From: Lichenostomus cassidix
Lineage: Eukaryota > Chordata > Aves > Passeriformes > Meliphagidae
Length of the DNA stretch: 64,000 nucleotides
Direction of reading: 5' to 3'
Assembly: GCA_008360975.2 (NCBI GenBank)
Contig: CM039187.1
Span: forward strand, 21,295,495-21,359,494
Shown in pieces: positions 23,479-34,774 of the stretch; position 1 is the first letter of the stretch, and each line of letters opens with the position of its first letter. Below the pieces are notes generated by a model that searched no databases, was not told the origin of the DNA, and saw nothing but the letters and a program-made list of their open reading frames with translations. The position numbers were made by a program, and so were the translations under genes.

Positions 23479-25132
23479 GTAAGTAAAGACCAAGTGTGTT
23501 CTTGCTGTTTAAGAAAGCTTCCTGAATATGCAAGGTTTTCTTTTTAGTAAGTAGGGAGTTATTTCATAATCGCTGTTTTGTTTTGCTCAAAATGTTTGAG
23601 GTTATTCCTATCAAGAATCATAGTGATTCTGTACCTGCTAACACCACAAAAGTAAGTGCGGCCATACATAATTCTTACCTAATTGTGTTTCTAGGCTATA
23701 TCTCATTATGATTAATTAACATGCTTTTTAGGCAAGAAGGAAAATGTTTTATTTAATAATACAGTAAGCAAACTACCACCATGCCAATGTTTAGTGAACC
23801 ATCAGTGATGGTGGTGGTTTTCAGATTCAAAAATTATCACACTAAGTAATTATATTCAGAAATAATCCTTTTATTCCTATCTTGCTTCATATAACTGGAC
23901 TCACATTTATATGGTTTTCAGTCTTCAAGCCAAGGTAACCATCAAGTTGTTCTCATTCAAACTGAAAGAGATTTTCTTTTAAGTCCATTGCAGTATTTGC
24001 TCATTCTAGGCTATTTCAATATCATTGTTAAACAAGCAAGAGAACACCTTTTCCTCCACTTGGTTCTGCAAGCAGCACCATCCCATGGTATCCCAGGTTT
24101 GGCCTGGCTGCAAGGAGCAGAGATTGGAGGATCCAGGAGTCCCATTGTTTCTGCAGTACAGTGTGTAGCACCTCATCTGGGGCAGGGCACAGTTACAGCT
24201 TGTGGTAGATCCCTGTCCAAGAAGAGAGCAAGAATTGTATGAGCTCTTTCTCTTTCAAGGCTTCCTGAGTGCATTCCTACCACTCTGATTTCTGCTTCCC
24301 CAGCTCCTGTTGCCTCATATATATCTGTGTCCCAGCTGAGACTCATTGGCAGAGAAAAGCAATCAGAGCTTGCCTTTCAGCTTTCCACATAGTTCCCAGG
24401 GGCCTATATGCCTTGCAGGCAAAAACCTTTTGTGCTTATTGCCAATACAGATATTTTCATCCTGTTTATGGATACATCAACACTGAAAGTGCTGAGACAC
24501 ACAAGCTGGTGCAGCTGAGAAAGTCTGGAACAAAGGATGGTGGGAAGGACAGTGGATGTATCCATGCTTGCTTTCTAGAACACTGCCTAATCTAAGGAAC
24601 AGCATGTATGCAAACAGTCAAATGGCCTCTGGATCTGAGCTCTTATCTCTGCACATCATCACATAGACTAACCATTCAATCTGCATCCTAGAGTCAGACT
24701 CTGAAGTCCTCAGTGAGGAAAAATTCTCATTGGAGTCTGGCAGAAGGAACATATCATTTTGTTCAAAAACACTGAATATGCAGTAGCAGCTGTGAGTTGT
24801 CAAATCCAGCACAGGATTTTACCCCACATCATATGCTTCAGCACTTTATACAGACTATGTTTAAATTAATTTTTAATTAGCTCATTATACAGATAGAAGA
24901 TCTGCTCATCTCAAGTTCTATAACCACAACTTTGCCTGCAGGTCTCTCTATCAGACAGTTGGATGATAGCAGCACCCAACTTCAGCTGGAAGTGCTCAAA
25001 CCCTGCAGCAATGAGACCAATATTAAAAACCCTGATAGTATCAGGCACCACACTCCATTATATCATGACTGCATTTCCATCTTCATGCCCAGTCTTCTTA
25101 TACACTATAAAGAGCTTGTGGAGGGCAGGGGC

Positions 25133-25657
25133 TCATGACAGCTGGAAAACCCACATGCCACAGAGAGCCAAAGATTGTGCATGATGGTGCTGCCCATAAC
25201 CTTGGCATAGGTTTTGATGATTAAGTGCAAGGTAAGCCCACCCAAAGTGATTCATATGAATCGTTGGTCTGGAGATCTCAAACCACAGATCTCCCTCTTC
25301 TGGCTGGAGAAGATTTTCTAGACATACATGAAAAGCCTGATGAAATGTGATGGTGCCAGTTGCCTGTAATAGTATTACTTGCTTTGGAAATACCTTCTCT
25401 CCTCTGATCATAATCTGTTCCCTATTGTGAGATACACTGCAGATGTACATAGCTTGAAACATGACTAGAAGTGGCTGAGCAATCACTAACTTTACAGCTC
25501 TGGAATTAGGGTACTTCTCTAGCCATTTGTTTAGGTTTGTACAGGAAATACATTGCACAGTGAGGAACAGGCCACAGATTGCTTCAGGTCCGAGTATTGT
25601 GCATAACCAGAGATCATACCCATCTCCCTGATATCTGCATGTTAACAGTTTCTTCAT
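25133..25657 (-). other. Longest open frame (174 codons), probably not a gene
   Basis: The frame runs from ATG at 25657 to a stop at 25133. The predicted protein has no signal peptide, clear membrane segment, repeat or domain I recognise. It is rich in C, H, Q and W, typical of a translated random frame. In sequence of this composition one frame of about this length is only mildly unexpected in 64 kb. No promoter, CpG island or polyadenylation signal placed to suit it stands out. A decayed transposon or retrocopy cannot be excluded. Confidence 0.12.
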
Positions 25658-25659
25658 TA

Positions 25660-28600
25660 AATGTTTTTAGTCACATTAGCATATTCTCCTTGGAGCTTCC
25701 AAATTACACCAGTGTAACAAGCTGACCACAGTTATAATGAGATTATTCAGAAAATTTGTTTTGTCTTCTGGTTTCTTCCTTTCATTTGCTATAATAAACA
25801 CCCTCAGAAAAGTAATTTCCATGAGATCAGGAGCTGGACATTTTATATGTTTCAGTATGATTTTTTAAGGATAGCTCCACTGCAGGAGACTGGCTTCACA
25901 CTCATCAGACAGAAGCAAAGGCTGTCAGCTTGACACAAACTGTAAACTTGACTCAAAAATTCTTGTGAAAGTGTATGATTTGTTCTTTATGCTACAGCAA
26001 ATCTTTATAGAAGGATATTCAACCTCAATTTAGTTTCTATGAAATCCTGTTCTTGGCCTATGTGGAACTGTACTACACTTCAGTGACAAGAGGTGATCCA
26101 GCTGCAAGGACTCCATAAACTAGTGTCCAGCCATTCACACCCCTGGAATTTAATAATAAATTGAATCAACTGAATGCATGGGGCGTTAGACAATGAACAG
26201 ATCTGAATGAGTGGTAAAACCAGTGACTCATCTCAGTCTCTAATTTCCTTCCTGTACAGATCGTTTATCTAGGAAGAACAGGACAGAGAATGTGTGAGGA
26301 TATATGTGCTGTTTATTTAGAGCTGTAGTAGAAAGTTAATTCCAAAGCAGAAGCTCTTCTCTGAAGCAGAAACAGAGAGCAACTGATTTGCTATAGGGCT
26401 ATAATGAATTTATTTATTTTAATGACATTTCTTGTCTTTTATGTGTAACAAAAGATGATAGTGACTTTCTTCAAAGTCCATCTGTTTGAGATCCTTCATT
26501 GTTATTGATTTCCATTCAACTTCTTCCAGCTTCTCTATGAGTTAATGGCATTCAAGGGCCAAAGCTTGGTGATATATTTGCTGTGGTTTTATCAATGCTG
26601 TATAAAGCCTCATGTCTTCTCTTATTCCTGATTGTGGTGAGCCCAAGGATGGAAAACTAAGCATCACTGAAGAGTTTCAATATCCTAGTTTGCTGCAAAC
26701 TCACATTAAATTTGCTATTCTCTTTGAAGTCAGCAGAAAAACCCTGACTGACATCAGCTGAGTATCTGGTTCTGTGTTTCTGACATTGCTGCTTGTCTGG
26801 TGTAGCAGTCCCTGTGGCCGCTGAGAGTGAAGAGTAGTTGAGGCAGTTTCTCAGAGGCTGGGAATACTAAGAGCCCAGATAATTCACCCTCTAACTAACC
26901 TGGCATCCCTTTCTCCTGTTCTTTTCAACTTGTGCTGTTCATGCCACTGCCACTATGTTATGGGTCTGTACTGAATTGTCAGTAAGGATACTAACAAGGG
27001 CGTGGAGGTAACTGGTGGGCATAAAAAGGGGAGTAAGCAAATATTCTGCTTGTCCAATAGTGGGAATCTTCTCAATGAATCTGGCTATTTCTCTGAATAT
27101 AGAGGTTGCAGAGGATTTTCTGTAAGAGACAGGCATCCTGCCTCCAAAAATAACTTGTGCCTGATCTTTCAAAACCCTTCGTAATGTACCTTGCCAGTTA
27201 TATGTTGCTGAGCAGGAAGGTTGAGAGGATTATTTCAGCTGTGGCAATCAGTTTACACCTTGAACCACAAGATCGGATTACTTTTGGTATTTAATTTTGA
27301 AATATTTCCCCCAGATGTACGGTGCCTTTGCATGTTTCCCGGATGAATTTCATTTTGTTATTTCCTGCTCTTATTTCTAAGCTTTTTCAGGTCCTCTGTG
27401 TTATTTCTCAGTCTTCGCTTATATTTGTAACACTTCCTAATTTAGCATCTTCTGCAAATTTAATTAGTATATCAACTTTTTATATCACCTGATTAGTGGT
27501 TTTAAAATATTATGGAATATCACTTGAGTTTAACACAGTCTCTGCAAATTTCCCAAGGGGCAGTTCCCTCAAATAATTTGTTCTTGGGGGTTGGTTTGTG
27601 CATGGTTAGTGTACATGACACAGTGGATGTACGTAAGACTACTCAACAGAAATTGATGACATCAATTAATGCTTTCTTTGCTCTGAAACACTTAGTCTAC
27701 AGATATCTCAGAGGTGTGAAACAGCATAAATAGGGCACAGGGACATAGTTGTGCAATAGCACATGTGAGTTTTCTACAGGAAACATCTAGCAAAAGTGAA
27801 TTTAAAGCTGTCACAAACACGCTTCATGTCATAGATGAAAAAATAAAGACTACAATAGGGAAAGAAGACTCATAGTCCAAGCAAGCATGATAGTTCTTCT
27901 AAGGATCAGGAATAGTGAAAGTAGTGGCAAAGAAAAAAGTTCAAGGGCAGTGTTTTGTAGCACTTTAAAATGGTGGTTTGAATTTGATTTATAGGTGGAA
28001 ACCAGGGAGCTGAGAAAGAAAAACATGAAAAGAGAAAAAATATTTAAGATGGCCATTTAAAAAAAATGGAGTAAGAAAGCTGTGAGAGCAAAAAAAAAAA
28101 AAAAAAAACGATGTGTTGATGTAGCTGAGGCAGCAGATGACTAATGTATGAACTCTGAGCAGTAGAATAAAGAAAAGGCTGAATTGTTAAAGTTTTTAGA
28201 CGCAGTTTTATGCTAGCATCTAAACAAATGTAGTTGAATATTTCAGGTGACTTTTCATTAAATGATTTACTAACATCTAATGTATGATACATAAATTATG
28301 TTTTGGGGTTTTTTTTATATTTTGTTTAGTAAGAGCGTAACAAGTTCCTTATGTAACCTCCTTGTTAGTGCTTCATGCAACCTCATGGTTCTTGGAGATT
28401 ATTTCTTCCTGTGCCTGATTGACTTTGGGGGAGATCCCTTACTGGGCCGGCACATCTCTTTGAATTGCTTGCTCTTCTTTACCTTTTGTGATTGCCTATA
28501 TTCTTAATTGAGAAGAAAGAACATAGTGAGATACTTTGTTTACTGTGTTTCTTTTTACACAAGCTGTCTCTTACATTTGAAGAAGAATTTTTTATTTAGC

Positions 28601-30560
28601 GATTTTTATAGTTGTTTTATAGCTAAAGTCTTCATTATGGTGGATTGTATTTTTCAGTTACCACCACTTTATATTTTAGATACTTTATTTAGCCTAATTG
28701 TGAAGCAGGTGCTTGGTGCTGAGCAAAAGCAAAGAGAAAGTGTGGGCTTTGTCCCAGTGAATTTGCAGCTCATTGACTGTTGTGCTGTTCCAGTTCCTTT
28801 GGAATTGATAACATTGGTTTTTAAGCATTGTTAGTGTTCTAAAACATAGTCTTCACCACACTAGAGATTTTAATTAATATGCTTTGTCAGAATGAAACTA
28901 GAGAGGTTAGTTTGGTTTCCTGATTGTGTTTTTTTTAATCAAAATGTAGTTTACAAGACCACAGAAAAGTGATGGTCAGATAGTATTTAAACTGGAAATG
29001 GTGCTCTTTGTACAAGAGCTTGTCCTAATGCCCAAAGCTTTTTGTGGGGGATATGCAGGATTTACATAATCAAACTTCAGGAATCTAGCTTGCATGTGTG
29101 GGCTAAGTGCAGGCTCCTAATATACTTAAGAGGGGCAGGTACCCACTTTTTCATTGTCCTCTGGAAGTTCCCATTTCACATAAAACCTCCTAGCTGTGGG
29201 AGCTCTAGGAAGAGGGTATTGCTCTCACGTTGTGCAGCCACCCTGCTGTCTCCAAGCAGGGGTCTGCACAGGCAGAGTCTACATAGTGAACAATTATGTG
29301 GGTTTTTTTAAGAGTTGCGTCACCAAATCCTGTGCAATTGTCCACATCTAAAATCACAGCTGAGAAATCAGTGTTACTGTGAGGGGGCAGTGGGCAAAGC
29401 AGATCAGCTCATCTCTTGCACAGAAGAGAGACAGCATTGAAGGGGGTCAGATGAGGAGCTTGTGTGTAAATGAAAGCCCTGACCTCACTAGGCTACACTC
29501 CAGTGGGAAAAAAAAGACAGACTCAGTGCAGTTCTCTGGTAACCTAACTTATTAGGCAATTTTAATATAGATGTAATAAACTTCCTTCAAGCCAGACTTT
29601 GGGTAAGGCCTTAGAAATGCTCAGCTGCCATGTGGCTTGTAACAAATATCACAAAGTATTGATTTATTCCATAACCACTCCCTGCCATGTGTTATGTAAA
29701 TAATGACGTTTGATAGAGTGTGTGTGGTTCTCCGTGCTGTAATGCAGAGGTCTTGGGAAGGTCTTGAGTCAAAAGATAAAAGGCCAACTGTCTCCAGTTG
29801 TCCTCAGGATGTGTGCATGACACTGCAGCTGCACACACACGCACCAAGCCCTTCCCTTTTGAGTGCATTTAATAATTATGACTTTAATGTTATATCTGGT
29901 TCTGATCTGGCTGGGTATAATCTTCTAATTACATCACTTTGAATTTTCTCAAATTGTCTCTAACGCTGTCAGTAATTCTTTACTGGTAAAACTAAATTCA
30001 CAGTGCTTTCATTGCATATGCTTATATCTCTACAGATTTAAGCTAGAAAGAAACCATGCAGTCTGAAAACACTGCTAATTGTACTTCAGCTTGCAGGTTG
30101 CAGAGCAGCCTAATTCTGTTTTCCCACAGCCAAGAGAAGGCCTCAAGGCCAAAATGTCACCTCAGATTTCTTTTGATCTCAACTTATATTTTATTAACCC
30201 TTTTAACTTCACTAAGGGTGTGCAGGGAAACATGTATATTCTCTTTCCTATAAACCTAGCATTGTCCTTACATCTTGCGTGCAAATGTATGGACAGTTTT
30301 TCATACAAAGGATTATTTAGATGTAATCTATATGCCTTGTGAGTTACAGATAAGAAGGGGTGGGTAGCATTTATTCTGCAATGTTTATGATTTATTTCCC
30401 TTTTATTTTCTCTCTTTAACTCCATCCAAAATATTTCTGAGAGTCTTAGTGAAATATAATACTAGAAGCCTTTAATGGCACCTTTTCATCTCACAATTGC
30501 AGAGTGCTTTTCAGGGCTTAATTAAATTTTACAGCGTGCCTTTCAGGTGAATGTAATTTG
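25660..30560. other. Unannotated AT-rich DNA
   Basis: Apart from the A19 run nothing distinctive was found. Two neighbouring frames at 28298-28834 are hydrophobic because of T-richness (F/L/I codons) and should not be taken as membrane proteins. An 18-nt microexon-like arrangement on the minus strand at 27190-27207 has a good acceptor but an ordinary donor. Confidence 0.55.
28090..28108 (+). repeat. A19 homopolymer
   Basis: Nineteen A's, the longest homopolymer of the window. The upstream 250 bp (from about 27850) is also A-rich. Retroposition of an unrecognised transcript is possible, but no flanking direct repeat was identified by eye. Confidence 0.9.
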
Positions 30561-30569
30561 AATGCATCC

Positions 30570-30662
30570 ATTCCTGTTTGTGAGGAAACTGAGGCAGGGA
30601 GTGGTGATTATTAGCTCAAGGCTGTGAGCCAAATAAAATGTCAGAGTAAGAATTATGGCCCA
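30570..30662 (-). mobile_element. MIR-like SINE fragment
   Basis: The plus strand reads GTGAGGAAACTGAGGCAGGG, then a stretch resembling 'ttagctcaaggctgtgagcc', then 'aaatgtcagagtaagaattatggcc'. This follows the reverse complement of the MIR core (…gaggaaactgaggctcagagaggttaagtaacttgcccaaggtcacacagctagtaagtggcagagc…) with gaps. MIR is a tRNA-derived SINE active before the amniote radiation and survives in birds only as short decayed pieces. No intact tRNA-like head is seen. A profile search is needed to confirm it. Confidence 0.5.
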
Positions 30663-30664
30663 AG

Positions 30665-33640
30665 AGATTTGATTAGGAGATTTGAATTTCAGCAAAATTT
30701 GGTTCGTAAAAATTTCATCAGACAACACAAATGATGGCTGCCTGAATGGCAGAGGAGGCAAATAGCTTTTCCAGACTCTTCCTTTCTTTAGCCTTTGTGA
30801 TGTCTAGTGCTTTATGCCTCAGTCCAGTTTTGGCCTCACCAGTCTTTGGGCATGCCAGATGCTTGCTCAGCCCGCCAACATGATCAGTGGTTGCTAACAC
30901 TCTACCTCAGCCATCTTCTCAGCAAGTGGTTCAGGGCTTTCACCCCTTTCTGCTGAGAGGCCTGTCAGGGTGGGATCTGAATGCATCCACCCACTCCTAC
31001 AGCCATGGTCTTCTGCAAGATGAACTCTGTAATGTTAGTTGCCAAAGGCCTGAAGCTGCTTGCCTGGTGGTCAAGGGCGAGCTTTTCCTCCATCTCCTCA
31101 CTGGAAAGTATGGAAAGCAGCCTGTCCTCTTCTGGGGGTAAGGAGGTAGAAGGGGAGAAAGCTGCTGGGAGAAAAGTGTTTGTTTACTCTGCATGTGTAT
31201 CTTACAAATATCTTCTATAGATTCTGTCATCAGCAGTTACTACATAGTTACTGATGTTGTAGCATGGGCCATAAAGCATCATATGGGAATGGGTTAGAAC
31301 AGTGCGAAGATATACTTTCTGGGCCCTCAGTGATCATAGGTCAGAAGTCATACTTGCTTTGGCTAGAGACTGACTGTGAAGGGAATGGAGCTCCGTGAGT
31401 GTTGCTCCCCCATAGGGCGTTACTATCTGCAGAGGGGATGGCATTATCCAGCCTGTCTGGCAGGCCTAGAATTCATGTATGCTGCAATTTAAAAGGTGGG
31501 GTGTGGCCATTTCTTTGAAGGTGTGTGAAACGAGACTGAAATCAAGCACATGAGAGATCCCACAGATACAGTACACAGGCTGAGAGCACCCTTTCCTTTG
31601 TACCAGCTATCATGGTGAGAAAAGGTCATCTGGCTGTAAGACAGGCCCGAAAAAAAACAGGTGGGTATTTTTAATGAGTTAAGGAATCAGTTTTGGGAAA
31701 TTCATTCTCTCACTTGAGAAGCCAAAGATTGAACAATGTCCCTCTGTCACCAGACACCAGTCTCAGACCTAGAGGAAAGAGAGCACACCTGTAGTTCTTT
31801 GCTGCCTGGCTCTGCTGGAGTCTCAGCCCGCAGTGGGCAAGCACTACCACATCTGGGCTTTCTGAAGCCTGAGCAGGACACAGCCACTACAGTGTCTGAC
31901 TCCAGATCCTGCAAGTAGGGTATGCAATGTGGTACACAGTAGCTTTCCAGTGTGCTGTGACAGTCAGTCAGTTGCCACTAAGCAGGTATAATGAAGGCAA
32001 AGAGAATTTTTCTGTTTCAATAGTTGTCCGCCCAGTGTCTTAAAAGTACTTGCCTGGGAGTGAAACGGCTCTTCAAAGTTCTGCAGAGGCCAATCTTCCA
32101 TTGCTGTATTATGAAAAAGGCACTGCATGGTTTGTCTTTTTATCAGAATAGTATGATCAGAGTACAAATGAGATCAGGCAATTGCTCAACAGGTTTTGCC
32201 ACTTACTGTTGATCATCTTTCTAATACCTTTCTTTTCTCCTTCTTGCTGACCTCTTCTAATAGTGAAGTCAACAGCTGTGGCCATGTGCATGGGACATAC
32301 TTTGACAGTAGCAGGACTCAGCTGACAGACTCTGGAATATATCATTTCAGTAGCATCATCTGAGTTTATAGCTGGCTCTTCTATAAGTGTATTGAAGGCT
32401 GGAGGCCTTGTGTGTTGTTCTTCTTTTCATCTTCTTTCCACTGCACCAGCATTGCACAGGGATCTTAAAGTATGTGTAAGAAAATGGACCTTGGAGACAG
32501 ACTTTACCTCAGGGTTAGAAACACAGCTTTTTTTAATTTACAAGTGCTTGGTTGTGTGTAAATCTGTTTCACTACCCAAACTTCACATCAAAGTATTTGA
32601 GCTGTGCTGTACTTGATGAGAGCAAGAGTGCATGTTTGTCATTGCATAAGTGAAACAGAAATTCCTTTGGGAACAGGGAGACAGAGACCTCAACACAATA
32701 TACCTTAGAGGAGTTGCTGCTAATTCTGTGACAGAAAGTTTCGGGATTTTTACATTATTGACATTCCTCCAGATGAAAACCTCTGCAACAAATGCCATTT
32801 TGAACCTCATTTATGACTGAGGCTATTTCAATAGCTTAGGGTCCTTTAAAGCCTCTGTATGGGGTTGAATTGGTGACTTAGGAGACTCCAGGCCACCAGG
32901 ATGGAGGGCAGAAAGTGCCCAGAAGCCTAATTTGCCTCTCACAGAGCACAGACCACTCCCATTGACCCCACTGCTTGAATACCTCTGCTGTCAGAAGAGA
33001 GCCACAGCAAGAAGTCAGACAAGTATATCAGGAGGAATTTCTGCTGATCCCACACTGGGAAGAGCAAGAGAAATTCCCTGTGAGTGGAGAGAGTGTCCTC
33101 AAGATCAGGATGCATCCCTGCCATTCAGTGAGAATGATTCCAAAGGGTTGTTAAAAGTGTTTAGTTTTCAGGAAGATTAGCTGCACCTTTCATTTGTCCT
33201 TTGAAGATTATTTTTGCTCTGTAAAGGGTTTTTAAAAATGGCAAACCAGTACAGGCACATACAAAGTAAAAGAAAACACAAGGTTATGGGAAGAAGCTGA
33301 GATTCTATCTGTTTTATTGAATGATTCTGGAATAGAGTAACAAGGGGACAATCGTGTGCTTAATCATCTCACTCTTACAAGTGGAAACGATGCTTGACAA
33401 CAGAATGTACTGATACGAATGTAAGAGTTGGGGAAAGGAAAAAAAACTAAGGAACAAAATAAGCATAATATGTAAACAAAATTCTGCTCAGAGTATTTGT
33501 AGTGACAGATGCTTTGGTAGATAGGGCAAAAAATATATTTCTTTCTCCTAAAGGGAAATAGGTGGAAGTCCATCAAATAAACTTTGTCCTGGCATATTTT
33601 ATTTTTGCATGGAGGAAAAGGAAAAGATCGTTTTTGATGT
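30665..33640. other. Unannotated DNA
   Basis: Mixed composition with frames up to 84 codons overlapping on both strands (30887-31230), which points to local stop-poor sequence rather than genes. No repeat family was recognised. Confidence 0.55.
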
Positions 33641-33659
33641 CAGATTTTTTTTTCTGCTG

Positions 33660-33780
33660 TTTTTTCCCCTCTCTGCCATACCAGAAAAAAAGATCAGGGA
33701 AGATAAGCCAGGCAAAAGAAAAAAAGGAGGCGGGGAAGGGGGAAAAAAAAAAGGTTACTCTGAGTATCAGAGAGGGGGCT
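33660..33780 (+). other. Polypurine tract
   Basis: A strongly A/G-biased plus strand with runs such as GAAAAAAAGATCAGGG and GGGGGAAAAAAAAAAGG. Pyrimidine-rich sequence precedes it (33640-33675), so the strand bias switches. Triplex formation or a nucleosome-poor gap is possible. It borders the enhancer-like block starting at 33826. Confidence 0.6.
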
Positions 33781-33825
33781 AATTGTCAAGGTTATATCTC
33801 CACAGATGATTGATGTGAGGCTGGG

Positions 33826-34240
33826 TTTTTCTGTCAGCCTGTCACAAAGCAGGAATGTTTAATGTTCTCATTATTGGTTACGCTGTTGTGTATATTTCTC
33901 TGTCAGCACTGCGGACCCATCTGAACTGCCAAGGCACTTCAAAGCCCTGCAGGTCATTTATCATCCTCCTGACGCTGCGAATGTTCAGCCTCAGCTGAGT
34001 GCCAGGGATTTGTTATGACTTGAGAGCCAGCTGACAGACAGGTCTGCTGCAAAAAGGATTCCTTTTTGTCACACTGCGAAAACATCAATGTTCCTATAAT
34101 GGCCTACAACTGTCAAAGGGGACTGCCACCTGACAGTTGTGTGGTCTCACTAATTTGCAGCCCGGTGACTTGTTTCCTTGAGTTTAGATTCAGTTACGGT
34201 GTCACATGCAAACAGGTCACCATCTGTCGTCCTGTGCCAG
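33826..34240. promoter_or_regulatory. Candidate conserved noncoding element (enhancer-like), left part
   Basis: This block is compositionally unlike its AT-rich surroundings. It is mixed-complexity, free of recognisable repeats and rich in intact transcription-factor-like words: TGACAG three times, CCACCTG (E-box), CAGCTG, CTAATTTGCA, and ATGCAAAC (octamer-like, near 34208). It contains several CpGs, which decay quickly in unconstrained DNA. All frames are interrupted. It resembles the deeply conserved noncoding elements near vertebrate developmental genes. I cannot name the element or its target, and conservation was not measured. Confidence 0.42.
34106..34140. promoter_or_regulatory. 10-bp inverted repeat with paired TGACAG (TALE-type) sites
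   Basis: ACAACTGTCA (34106-34115) and TGACAGTTGT (34131-34140) are exact reverse complements separated by 15 nt. Each arm carries a TGACAG core, the site bound by TALE homeodomain proteins such as MEIS, PREP and TGIF, overlapping CAACTG, a MYB or E-box-like hexamer. A third TGACAG lies at 34032-34037. The setting is the enhancer-like block at 33826-34240. The repeat and motif matches are direct observations. Binding is inferred. Confidence 0.45.
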
Positions 34241-34545
34241 GGGGCACATGGTAGGGGGTGGAGAGAGAGAGAGATCGAGAAGGAGGAAAAGATGAAGTGG
34301 CAAACTGGGGGTGGGGGAGAGGCAAGGGGAAAATAAAAACGGCCATGCAAATCAAAGCCGCATCTTTATTTCACATTCCTGTTTCCTGAGTGTTTCTAGC
34401 CCACCACAATGTGAATCTCTAAAAGTTATGTTGAAAATTGAGGCAGGGAAAGAAAGGACCTTGCAAAGAGCCAGAGCTGGGAGGGGCGGGGAGGGGGGCT
34501 GGGGGGAGGGAAAGAGAGGGGGAGAGAGAGAGAGAGAAATATCAG
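34241..34545 (+). other. Purine/G-rich segment with GA runs, Sp1 box and G-quadruplex motif
   Basis: The plus strand is strongly purine-biased. It has a GA run at about 34260-34274, G-runs around 34307-34326, the G-quadruplex motif at 34479-34510 and a second GA run at about 34521-34537. Long polypurine with mirror-like GA repeats can form triplex (H-DNA), and the G-runs can form quadruplex. The segment separates two enhancer-like blocks. It may be a G-rich linker of a compound element, a TATA-less promoter for a non-coding transcript, or a polymerase pause site. Confidence 0.6.
34479..34510 (+). promoter_or_regulatory. Very strong G-quadruplex motif containing an Sp1/KLF box
   Basis: Six G-runs of 3, 4, 4, 6, 6 and 3 bases are separated by loops of 1, 1, 1, 2 and 1 nt. 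Short loops of this kind are known to give very stable parallel quadruplexes. GGGGCGGGG at 34483-34491 is a perfect Sp1/KLF GC box. No other segment of the window has comparable G-runs. Formation in cells is inferred. Confidence 0.85.
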
Positions 34546-34770
34546 GGCTTTGTTTCCTTTCCCAGGCCATGACATGATTAATCGTTTTCTTCTGATCTAA
34601 TTTTGGAACATGAAAAACAGCACATTTGTCTTGAAGAAAAATGATGTGCCGTACTGCGCAGATGGAAATTTCGAGCAATGAAAAAGATTAAAGTGAAATT
34701 CCACTCCTTAGACCTAATCATGAGTTGTAGATTATTCTGTCGTTCTAACCAGATGGTAGGCTTGATTCCA
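34546..34770. promoter_or_regulatory. Candidate conserved noncoding element, right part
   Basis: Just right of the G-rich segment is a repeat-free block with TGATTAAT (34575-34582, a PBX/HOX-type site inside the palindrome GATTAATC), several preserved CpGs (near 34582, 34650, 34670, 34742) and mixed-complexity sequence such as GATGTGCCGTACTGCGCAG (TGCGCA core, NRF1-like). A good splice acceptor (TTTCCTTTCCCAG, ending 34565) falls at its left edge without an obvious donor partner. No frame is open. It is read as the second half of the element starting at 33826. Conservation is inferred. Confidence 0.4.
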
Positions 34771-34774
34771 CAAC

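Noticed and set aside
27190..27207. 18-nt microexon-like arrangement on the minus strand
   Set aside because: The donor (GTACAT) is ordinary, and such pairings are expected by chance a few times in 64 kb.
28298..28834. Hydrophobic frames resembling membrane proteins
   Set aside because: Phenylalanine, leucine and isoleucine codons arise from T-rich DNA. There is no start context, domain or neighbour support.
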